64,000 nucleotides of DNA. It comes from Sphagnum magellanicum. Taxonomy: Eukaryota; Streptophyta; Sphagnopsida; Sphagnales; Sphagnaceae. This document shows, piece after piece, positions 23,150 through 34,079 of this stretch. The translations under genes were made by a program, and so were the position numbers. Location of the stretch: the NCBI GenBank assembly GCA_021904315.1, contig CM038911.1, positions 13,861,390 through 13,925,389 of the forward strand, in the 5' to 3' direction. How positions within the stretch are numbered: position 1 is the first letter of the stretch; each line of letters opens with the position of its first letter. Under the pieces are notes generated by a model. The model ran no database searches. It was not told the origin of the DNA and saw only the letters and a list, made by a program, of their open reading frames with translations.

Positions 23150-23980
23150 TATTGGCATTATATCATTTATGTGCTAGATTCACTGGTGAAACAATACTTT
23201 TGAAGCTTGCATAACCAGAACTATGTTGTGTGCTCAAATGGGTGCATATTATCGAGCCATGCCTATAGGCAAGGATTACAAAATAATTCATTTGTGTTTA
23301 CAACACCAGGTCAAATGTTTTCTTTCTCTGTTTTCTGATGTAGCAACAATTGAGATCATCCCAAAAAAGATTTTAGTAATGATTGACAACAAGTTTTTTG
23401 AAAAGCGGTAAAAAAAAACAACCCTAATTGCCACCAGAGGACTTGCCATTCACTTACGTGAGGGGATCACAATTTGACTACAGATCTTTGATGCTCAACT
23501 TTATAATAATTCTGAACTACAAAATATAAGACTCGCCACATGCAAATTTGACTATGTCAATTGTCCATTGAAAGGAATTGAAGGGCTAGCAAGTTTGAAA
23601 AGAGATTTGTTGGTCCACTATTTTAGAAGGTCACCGTCCTATGATGATGGAAGGCCGTGTTGTACCTTGTAATGTCTATTTAGGTTTTGATTTTGGTAGA
23701 TTGTGTGGAACCCAAAGCAAAGCATATGAAAATATGAATCTTGCCAAATATGAACATGGGTTTCATTGCTCAAATTCTCAACTCTAAATCCGGATCAATG
23801 ATTTACGTTTAAATCAGAATCAGATTTAATATGGAATACATATCAAGATCAAAACTATGTGTGGGTGATAATATATTTGTTCCCTCAAAAAAATTTCAAA
23901 GTCACATTCTAAGCATTGATTCATTCATTTCTAACAAATTTGGTTCAAGTTATTACTACAAAATGCAAATCTGAAAATCA
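23150..23980. other. Spacer, nothing recognised
   Basis: A short open frame at 23,223-23,411 (plus) has no motif I recognise. The composition is AT-rich. A little past the following repeat, near 24,204-24,222, a short telomere-like TTAGGGTTTAGGG occurs, too brief to matter. Confidence 0.4.
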
Positions 23981-23985
23981 TTATG

Positions 23986-24131
23986 TACTATGGAATAGTT
24001 AAACCCCTGCCCATTGTGATAGGTAAGGTGTCAGGCGAGCTTGTCAAAGTGAGGTGAAACAAAGCTCCCACTATAATGGGCAAGGGTGAGACCATTCCAC
24101 GACACTAAGGTCTGGGTTGGCAGATTCAACC
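23986..24131. repeat. Small palindromic repeat, copy 2
   Basis: Related to 10,731-10,874 over its whole length in the same orientation, from TACTATGGAATAG to GGCAGATTCAACC. It carries the same nested inverted segments (GCCCATT against AATGGGC; TGGAATAG against GACCATTCCA). Two diverged copies 13 kb apart point to a dispersed family. Confidence 0.6.
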
Positions 24132-24139
24132 ATTTCAAA

Positions 24140-27100
24140 AATCTGGGTTTGGGTTCTAGATTGTTATTTTGATTTTGAGTTAATATATCCTTCTGTCTGG
24201 TTAGGGTTTAGGGTTTTCTACAGGGATCCACCACAAATGGTCAATCCATTAAAAAAACTTCAACTACAAATGGCCTATCAACTTAAATAGAGGTATTTAA
24301 GTTATCTTACTCTAGGTTCAAATTGAAGGTTAAATGTGTTGAAAACAAAAGATTAGCTTCAAATTCGACATTTGCTTCTCATCTCGTGAAAAAATCTAAT
24401 TAAAAGCTTTTATTCAACAGAGTAGCATGTGGATAATCTTGGAAATGGAAGGTCATTTTTCGGAGTTCATTGAGCTCCTTATCACAACTATATATATCAT
24501 GTGTACCATAAGTTATATATGTTTGGAAAAATCAGGTTGTTGTTTGTATGATTGTGCCATTAACTCATGATAATAAGACATTCTCCAAAAGTAATTGATG
24601 CAAACTTTTGGACCTTCAACTTTTGATTGCTCAATTTTCTAGAGATTGTCAATATTGATATTTCTCAAGAAATTTTTGACAAATATATTTCGTCTTGTAA
24701 TTTTGAAATTTTATGTCAACATATCATCCAATCTAAATTGTGAAATCTGCCTTCATGGACTTTGTGCCATTCTAATTTCATGAATTCAAAGAGATAGATT
24801 TATGTGTATGTTTTGAAAATACTTTTTAAACATTTGGATCAAAAGATTGAACATTTTTCATAATTGCATGTTCAACAATGTTTTCTTTGGGAAAAATGGG
24901 AGAAAATGGAGATGAATGGATTTACATATGGAATTATGAAAGTGGATATTGTCATAAATGCTAATAATTGGGTGGATGTATTCTATAGTGGCCCACTTTT
25001 TGTGTCCCAATTTAGTTTTTTTTGAATGGTATGGTGATTTGGCATGTCGATAACATACCAGAAGAACCATTTATATTCAAAATTGCAATTGGTTTATGAT
25101 TTTCAACTTCAATAAGAAGATATCTATGTATTTTGTGCACGATAATGTGCACACACAATGTAGTATGAACTTTTGAACCGAAAACATATGAACTATCTTC
25201 ACATTCTACACATGCAATTTTCAATATGATTTTTGTTCAGAATATCTTATACGAACTCAATATTTGATAGATGAAAAAAAAATGCATATAAAAATTGTAT
25301 CACAAAAACCTTAAGAAAAATACCTTTTTTGAACTTTTGAATAACCAAATCTGAAATTATTTTCAAAAGTACTTATATGAGTCTTTTTTTGTTGGATTGA
25401 TGTTTTTACTTGCTTCTAATTTATATCATACCTACGATCAATGTTCGGGCACTTCTTTTCCAAATATTTATTTATTTAAAAAATGAAGTTAACTTATTTT
25501 AAATTTAATTCGTCAAAAGTTCAACAATTGATGAACAAATATGAAAATTACACCTTTTGTTGTGTATTTGTAATAGCAACCCAATTGTTCCAAGGACAAT
25601 ACATATTTTTTCACAAGTTGGGAGTTTGATTTTCCACAATTTTAGCAAATATTAATTAAAAGTTCCCTTTTTTTGGCTAGACCTTTTGTGAATTTTTTTG
25701 TGTTGAACATCAATTGTATGTAAGGTGTGTAAAAACGATGTTCAAATGGGCTTTTATTCATATGAACTTTATTAGTTCATTAACCACCTCATAATCCTCA
25801 CCTAAGTAATTTAGTAAAAAAATTGGACTTTTAAAAAATGTTTTATCTATAAAAAATGAGGCACTATAACTTGTTCTTACCCAATTGTTCAAATGTCATT
25901 GACCAAAACAATGGAAAAAATATGTGGCATCAAAGTCAATACATTATGTTAAAATTACATTTGCTTGTATTTGGCATATTTTAATGTGCCCCCAAAAGCT
26001 TGCCACAAGGTATTGAGATAAATTATACAATATAATGCACTTAAAAAAATTGTAAGCTTTGGGCATGTTCTCTAACTCCTTGCAACAAAATGGTGGTACA
26101 AAAGTTCAAGGATAAGACTAGGACAAGGTGTTTTACTTCACCTTTTAATCACATCAACTATACAAAAAAAACAAAAACAAGGCAATTGATGCAATTGAAA
26201 CCATCTTTTGTTCATGGACTTGCTAAATATTCAAATTAGACTTGCTATAAAATGATGTGTTAAACTTACCATGGCCTAAACTTGGCTTGAAAAGATCACT
26301 TTTAGTTATATATTTTATAATTTGCTAGAGGGCCTACATCATGAGAATGGAAAATTCCCTTAATTCTTAGTTGACACATTCCCAAGTTTAGGACAAATAA
26401 TGAACTAATAAAGTTCAAATAGACCTTTAATTCATTCATTTAACATAATCAAATGGGACAATTTACCCGATTTTTTCATGGGTTTGTGCATGGTTGAGTG
26501 ACTAACTTTTCAACCAAAAAAATCCACACAAAATCCATCTTACAATGTTAAATTGCTAGTTTAATGTGGTATCATTGGTTAAATTGTAATAAAGTCCATG
26601 GATAGAAATAAACAAAATCCAAATTAATAGGAACCCAAGTAGAGATTCAAAAAATTGAACCATAATTTTAGAAATCCATAGAGTGTTTTTCCTTGGTTTT
26701 TAATCACCTACCCTACTTAAAATTTGGTTATGATTTTTGAGGGAAGGATTTCATATTAAATTTTATTATTTCGTGTTACACCACATATTAATTCACAATA
26801 ATTTTCAATGAAATTCAATAAGAACATTTCAATTTTCTACCATCCCAGTTAGTTGATTAATCCATATCTTTTAACTTAAAAAAATTGAATTGTAAAAAGT
26901 GCATGTATTTATATCAAAAATTAATTACATTATATGTTTTCATAATCAGGTTATTATTCTAGAACCAAGTTGCAATTAACAAATTTAAGATTATATGTTT
27001 TGCTAGGAGACATTAAAATAAGATGAATAATATAAAAACTCAAAAAAAGGTCACAAAAATGAGCCACTCAACTATGGCTTCACCTTCATAGTCCTTGAAA

Positions 27101-29450
27101 AACTCTTTCCAATGTCATGTCAAGTTTTGAAGTCAAACAAGATTTTCCAAATTACATTTTGAACATGTATGTCACTTTCAAACACATCATGGAAACATTT
27201 ACCACATTTTTGTTCTAGTTTTTAAAACACTTCTATAGGTTTTGAAACAACTATATTTGACCATTCAAGCCCATTTAAAAGTCATTTTGATGATTTAAAG
27301 ATCAAGGTATGACATGTTCTTACCCCTAGAAGAGTTGCCACTAAGAAACTTGGCTATTCCATCAAGTTGTAGTTGGGATTTATTAATAATGCGGTGACTC
27401 AACAATTGAAAATTGTAGAACAAGTGGTCCATGTGTGATCTTAGTTGATGTAAAAGGCTAATGTAGATTACACAAAATTGCAATTTAATATTCACATTTC
27501 ATTTAATCATATCAACTTCATTGTTCATGCAAACGAGTTAGATCAACAATCACATTCAATGTAAATGTGAGGCATTTAAATCAAGTGATTTTCCTTTTGC
27601 ATGTGGTATTTTATTATTTCAATTTTAACAAATGTTCTATTATAAGTTTATGGTCTTTTATGTTCATTGATAAGTTAGTACATTGAAGAGTAATGGTATA
27701 ATTAACATACTAGATTGTAAAAGAAAGATTTATTATATATGAATAAATATTTCAACTACATGGAGCTTTGTTTTTGGCATTTGAAACAAGTGCAATCCAA
27801 GGAACCCAATTTTTATGGTGAATTCCTTATTACTACCCCCCCCAAATCCAAATGACTTGGCAATATGAAAGCACATTTGACCTTGTCTATATGGACCCAA
27901 GTTATCTTTAGCACTACAATGCCAACTACACCTTGTTAATGAGAGTTTATGCCATTGTATATACCATGAAAGGAAAAGATGAAAATCAAGAATTCTTTGG
28001 AATGGTTTTTGTTCATGGTGGTACACCTTGATGCCTTGGTGATGATGCATGTTATGGGCAATAAGAATTATGTAAAAGATCATTGAAATGTTGACTACAT
28101 TTGGATTACATTTTGAAATCGATTATTGTTAGCTTTAGATTTAAGTGATGAAAAATGTCAACCATTCCAAAAAATATATATTTTATTCAATATATTATGA
28201 ATTTTAGTTTTTTTAGAATAATTAATTGAAATTACCATATTCAACTTGCTCATTAACTTTTTGAACAAATTACAAACCTAACCTAATCATTTAATTAATG
28301 TGTTTGTTAATTAGTCACAAGTAAGAACATGATTGATTTCAAATTCACATGCATTCACAATAAAAGAGGAATTGACAGTAAGGTCAAAGTCCTTATTAAG
28401 GACTATAATGTATGTATGGCCTTATAAAATATATGTATTAGTTTATTGAATACCATAATCACATTTTAAATATAATTTATTACCTTTTAAAATAAATTGA
28501 ATTGGATATTGATATTGAAGACAAATATCACTAAAACATATTTCGGTATTGCAACTTCCATTTGCAACTATGTATTAGTTGCAAAGAACATATGCAATTG
28601 ATGGCCTATGAGTTATTAAACCCATGTTGTTTCACTTATTTTGTTGGAAGGGACAATGATGTGGCATCTAGTTACAAATGTCAATTCTATTATGAATTAA
28701 CCTTTTGTTATTTTGTGGCAATATTGAAATTCGATGTCATAAATTCCCATGGTGTGCTTTGCAAAGTGTAAATGATGTGGATGCCATGTCAACCTAATCA
28801 TTTCACTTGATTAAGTGTTATAAAAGATGCCTTCTTGTAAAAGTGAGATGCGTGGAAAAACCATTCATACATGTTCAATTATGAATTACACACATGATCA
28901 AAAGTGAATTGAATATAAAATCCACTTGTCAAGTTTTTTATGTTAGGGGTTGATAAGTTTGTAAATGTTTGGGTTAATTCATTATGCCAAAACATGGCAT
29001 GTATGATTATTACATGTCAAAACCTAGGCTAGTTAAACAAACCTATGTTACTTAAACTAGTTAAACTAGGCCACATAGATTAAATGACCTAACACTACTA
29101 CAATTCATGGTTTTTCAAAAGGTCCAAGTTGATTAAAAGGTTTTAGGTACATTTTGATTACAAGCTCAGGGCTTGAATGACATGTATATTTTTTATTGGT
29201 AAACTTAACTAAAATGACCCTTTTGATTATATGTCAGATTGAACATATGGATGAAAGCACGGTCAAAAGAACTAGGGGCACCAAGGTAAAAGTCCCTTTC
29301 CAAGGATTACACATGACACATTTTGTTTTTGTGTTGGTTTATAATTTATAATTTTGTATTTCAGGTACCCTTTTTACTTTGCATTTTAAATATAAATACA
29401 TTTTGATTAAAAATTGATTTTATATCATGTATATTATGCATTCATGTGTT
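24140..29450. other. AT-rich, CpG-poor spacer, nothing recognised
   Basis: More than 5 kb without a supportable gene. Open frames (for example 27,733-28,083 minus and 24,858-25,070 minus) show no family motif or splice context. It is probably very old transposon DNA. Confidence 0.5.
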
Positions 29451-29470
29451 CTATCACATAAACATGCACA

Positions 29471-29690
29471 ATTTTTGTTAAAGACACATTTTCAAAATCC
29501 ATGATTTTTAGGGTCAAAAACACTTTTGAACCAAATGTGTTCAAATCGGTCATAAAAAAATAATTCATTAGTTTAAATCCTTTTGCCCTTCTAATCATCA
29601 ATGTTAAAATCTTCTCTAATTTTCAAAAGGAATGATGCACATTTGGTAGAAAAAAAGGACATTTGAAAAAAGGCTTGTTCATTCTTGAAG
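29471..29690. repeat. Dispersed repeat, copy A (pair of 57,752-57,960)
   Basis: The block from TTTTTGTTAAAGACACAT through TTTGAACCAAATGTGT and CCTTTTGCCCTTCTAATCAT to GAATGATGCACATTTGG matches 57,752-57,960 in the same order and orientation. It marks the start of a larger unit that also includes the TACC/TAGG arrays in both places. Confidence 0.8.
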
Positions 29691-30084
29691 TTTGAATGCT
29701 TTCAACATGCAAAAACATTTTTGATTTCTATCAAGCTTTGAGCATGTAGACTTTGTAATCAATCAAAAATATTCCAAATTTTCTTATGAAAATCCAAACT
29801 ATTATGTTTCATTTGTGATCTTTCAAACATACAAAAATGCACTTAAGGAATGTCCACTCATTTGGATGGCTCCTTTGACTATGTTTTTACATCAAGTTGA
29901 ACAAAAAATGATCACTTTGGTCAAAATGACCAATGACTTTTAATCAATTGGGACATCTAGTCAAGTTGAACAAAGTAAAATGACATCATTAGTCAAAATG
30001 GACAATGATGTTTTAGTTAAATGTGACATCTTATGCTATCTAATTTGTCCAAATAATTATTAATTAGGCTAAACAATAACCTAG

Positions 30085-30600
30085 GACTACTTACATACCT
30101 ACCCACCTACCATCTTACAAACCTACCTACCTACTTCTTATTTCCCACCTACCATCGTATATCCTTACCTACCTACCATCTTACAACCTTACCTACCTAC
30201 CTACCTACCTCCTATTTCTCACCTACCATCATACATACCTACTTACTTATTTCCTACTTCCCATGTACCATCCTACATCTTTACGTACCCACCTACCTCC
30301 TATTCCCACCTACCATCTTACATTTTTACGTACCTACCTACCTCTTACTTCCCACATACCATCCTACATCCTTACCCACCCACCTTTTACTTCCCACTTA
30401 CCATCCTACATCCTTACATACCCACCTACCTTTACTTCCCACCTACCATCCGAAATCCTTATAAGTTACCTACCCACTTACCTACCTAATTATTCACCTC
30501 CTATGGATTACAATTTACCTATTTACTTAACCTTTTACCTACTAAACATTATACAACCTACCTACTAATTACTGAATTTCCTTTCTTACCTACATTACTA
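30085..30600. repeat. TACC-rich array with ~45-bp higher-order period
   Basis: Runs of CTAC/CTACC are interrupted at regular steps by a CCATC-CTTACATCCTTAC segment. CCATC recurs at about 30,110, 30,152, 30,176, 30,226, 30,268, 30,313, 30,359, 30,401 and 30,446, mostly 42-50 bases apart. The open frame at 30,263-30,568 is only a reading of the repeat. Confidence 0.9.
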
Positions 30601-30655
30601 GTGATGTGAAATAAACAAGTGAGATAAAAAACTTGACAAGTTTTATCGACTTTGG

Positions 30656-30722
30656 AAGGTGTCATCCATTGGTAAGGACTTGGTTTATCATTGGGGAGGT
30701 GAAAGGGTTCAATTCCTAATAC
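30656..30722 (+). mobile_element. tRNA-like SINE head 1
   Basis: GTCATCCATTGGTAAGG (A-box region, 30,661-30,677) is followed 28 bases later by GGGTTCAATTCC (B-box, 30,705-30,716). The A-box to B-box spacing and the shared TGGTAAGGACTT and GGAGGTGAAAGGGTTCAA words tie it to the copies at 31,388 and 59,481. It is a pol III promoter relic, not a functional tRNA. The 3' end is not defined. Confidence 0.6.
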
Positions 30723-30929
30723 TTGTAATTTATATACATGTTTAAAGGGTTGGGGTAAATAAGTTAATTATTATGAAAAAATCTCATCTGTTGCAACTTG
30801 TCGATTTAGTTGTAATCTAATTCTATCAGACACTTTTTAGGTGTAATTTAGTTACATCAAACGAATTGCAATAGACATAGTTTTCTCATAATAAATTAAG
30901 TAAGGTTAAACTAAGAATGTTAGATAAAC

Positions 30930-33400
30930 TAGGTTAGGTAGGTTAGGTTAGGCTACCAACTACCTACTTACTTTTTTACAGCCTACCTAAACTTATATAC
31001 AACCTACCTACACAAAAAATATTTTTAGTAATAATCTAGGGAAAAAAATTGGAAATTTGACTAGTCAAATGGTTCACTATATAATAATCAAATGGTTCAA
31101 TAACCTTTTAGTAAAAAAAAACTACTTCAATTAAGTAGGGTAGGTCCAAATTGACAGAATGGTGTTTTGACACATGTCCAAATGGGGTCCATGACTAGAT
31201 TCTCTAATCAAAATAATTGTTTTTTGTAGTAGTGTAGGTTAGGTCACTTAGGTTAGGTAGCCTAGCCTACCTACCATAGGTTGTTTAAGCTAAAAGCTTA
31301 GTAAAGGATTAGGTGGCATAGCCTACACACCTTAGTTGAGATTAACCATGTAAACTATTTGGCTTAAAGTAAGGTAGACAAATTGTAAAAGTAAAGATTT
31401 GAACCTTTCACCTTCACATTGATGGGCAAAGTTTTTACCATTACATCAACCTTTTTTATGTAATATAAAGTGTGACCATATTTTAATAAGCATTTTTTCT
31501 AACCTACCTAAGTGATTTATTCAATTACCCTAAGCTTCTTAGGCTATCTAAGCACCTACCTAGGGGTTATTTAAGCTACATAAACTACATAAAGGTTTAT
31601 TTAAAAAGGCTTACCTAAGGAGTATTCAGCCACCTAAGCTATGTAAGGACCTACCTAAATATCTATTGAGGGGTTGCCTTGGCTTCCTGAAGGGTACTTA
31701 CACTAGTTATAGGTTACTTAGGGGCTACCTAGGTTAGGCTACCTAGGGATTGCTTAAACTACCTAAAGGCCTACTTAGGTGTTGTTTAAACTATATTTCC
31801 ATTTGTGATATCTATGACCACTCAAGGAAAAAATGAGATTTTGCAATTGGTTTTTGTGACTAATTCTTAATCACATGTGACATATGTGATTAAAGTCCCA
31901 TTAATTGCATTTGACAAATTGCATGCAACCATAGTCACAAATCACATGGTCCTTGGTTAGAAAACAAAAATCAACAAAAAATATTTTCCTCCACATATAT
32001 ATATAGTCATTTGCAACGAACATGTGATTAATTCACTAGAAGAATTCTTGTCCATTTTGACCCTATGTTTATGACTACAATGCAACGAATGTCCAAATTA
32101 ACTAATTTTGCAACTATAACTATGTTAATCCTACATGTCATTATAGTTGCAAATGTTTAGAGTTACGAATGTGACTAAAATTTTTAAAAAAAAAATTTAA
32201 GTCAAAATTATTACTATAATTTGTGACTATGAAAAATAGAAAGAAAATGAACATTTATCATTCATTATTAACTATGCGTCCATTAAGGGATGAAAACGTA
32301 ATTGTTTTTATAATTACTTTAGTACTTTTACCAACTTCACACCTTTTTTACCAATTGTACAACATAATGATTATACCAAATGTAAGTGGGTTTAGTATCC
32401 AAGCTAGTTCGTTTAGATAGGTAGATTAGGCAGATTAGATAGGTACCTAGATTAATTTATGTTAAGTACACTAGAGGTTAAATAACTAAGTAAATTATGT
32501 AAACAATTTATGTAAGCAAGTAGGTTAAGCTACATAGTTAATTAGGCTATGTAGTGGTACATGACTAAGTAACTAGGTTAAATTATGTAGGTAGATTAAG
32601 TAGGTATAAGCTAGATACCTTACTAGGTTAACTATTTACCTAGCTTATACCTACCTACCTATTTATGTTTACCTAACCCAAACTACATATATACTTACCT
32701 ACTTAACCTAAGCTACATATACCTAATTACTTAACCTAAACTACCTACCTCATGTTCCCTACTTATGTTTACCTACCCACCTATCTACCTACTTAACAAG
32801 TAATAGGTAGGTTAAGTAATAAATAGTTAGAAAATGGGTAAATAAGTAGGCTACCTTTGTATGGAATGAAGGATGTGGGATAATGTGGTAATGTTTTCCT
32901 TTCATAAAATTTATCCCATATCCTTTGTCAACAAGTTCAACTTTGTAAACTATATAACTAGGAATAGTTCATGCATAATGCATGCACTACAAATATTCAA
33001 ATGTAAGTACCACTTGGAATGAATCAATCAAAAAGGTTTATGACCAACAAATTAAATAGGATCCTACTTACCTAAGCCTACTTATTAACCTAGCCTAAAG
33101 CTACCTACCTATCTACCTTGTAACCTATTTATATGCCTAGCCTAGGCATAGGATATTAGTTAGGATAGTTAGGTGGTTTAGTTGATTAGGCTTAGGTTTG
33201 GCTTAAATTGTTAATTAGGTAATCTAGGCTAGGTTTAACTACCTAGGTTGCTAATTAGGTTATTTGGCCGAAACCTAGGCTTCTAAACAAGGCTTAGCAT
33301 GCCTATGTTACATGCTAGGTTAAGCTAGTAGCCTAGGATTAACTTTTTAGGTAATGTAGCTAAGGCCTAGGTTTTTAGGTTGTTTCACCGAAGCAACCAC
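30930..33400. repeat. TAGGT/ACCTA degenerate repeat field
   Basis: Long blocks are built from TAGGTTAGG, CTACCTA and CCTAGG words in both orientations (about 30,930-31,020, 31,240-31,780, 32,410-32,820 and 33,060-33,400). They alternate with blocks built from a second word resembling TAGTCACAAATG or TTGTGACTA (31,800-32,220, 33,420-33,760). No coding frame. Confidence 0.75.
31388..31455 (-). mobile_element. tRNA-like SINE head 2
   Basis: On the minus strand GATGTAATGGTAAA (31,447-31,434) precedes GGTTCAAATC (31,405-31,396). It aligns well with the copy at 59,481: TGTAATGGT, ACTTT, CCCATCAAT or CCCTCAATC, AAGGTG or GAGGTG, then GGTTCAA. Embedded in the TAGGT field. Confidence 0.65.
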
Positions 33401-33747
33401 TTCAAATATGTCATGTGGTTAAAAAAACATGCATCGTTGGACATGTAGTAATAGATTGTGACTATTCTCTTGTAATCACAAATGTAGGCATATTAATGTT
33501 TCATGTAGTTAGGATGCAACTATAATCTCTAATTGTAAATGTAGTCACAAAAGAAGGGCCACATCAAACACCATCAACTATGGTAGTGGATGGTAAATTG
33601 ATTAGTAGAAGTAAAGTTTTGTGACTCACAATGCAACTATGGGAACCACATCAAATCATTTATGATCACTTGTCTTTTGGCATGTGTCCAAAGTAACTAA
33701 GGTTAGAATTTGTCACATGTGTCCTTTATGATTAAAATGCAGTCACA

Positions 33748-33891
33748 AATTAAGTGTTAATGATTTGGCCAACATTAATAACAAATGATGTGTTGACATC
33801 TAGTAACATTTTTGGATAATTAAGTGTTAATGATTTGGCCAACATTAATAACAAATGATGTGTTGACATCTAGTAACATTTTTGGATAATT
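33748..33891. repeat. Exact 70-bp tandem duplication
   Basis: Bases 33,748-33,821 are identical to 33,818-33,891 (period 70, two full copies, no mismatch seen), beginning AATTAAGTGTTAATGATTTG. Its surroundings are old and diverged, so this is either a recent slippage/duplication or an assembly error. Confidence 0.97.
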
Positions 33892-34079
33892 CAAAACAAT
33901 TTTATTTAATCTTGAAAATCCATCTCATCCATTTTTTTATGGTTTTAGATCATGACACGTGGCATAACAAAAAGTTTGCCATGTCGCATATTAATTGTTT
34001 TCATTTTTTGAAAGTCAATTATTCGGTGGCATGTGGCAAATTTAAGCCCAAGTTAGTATTTAGTATTTTAATTAATTAA

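Noticed and set aside
24204-24222. Interstitial telomeric repeat
   Set aside because: Under two full TTTAGGG units; too short to distinguish from chance.
27733-28083. 116-codon minus-strand frame
   Set aside because: No motif or conserved pattern; isolated in old AT-rich spacer.
30263-30568. 101-codon Pro/Leu/Tyr-rich frame
   Set aside because: It is only a translation of the TACC array; the repeat period explains its openness.
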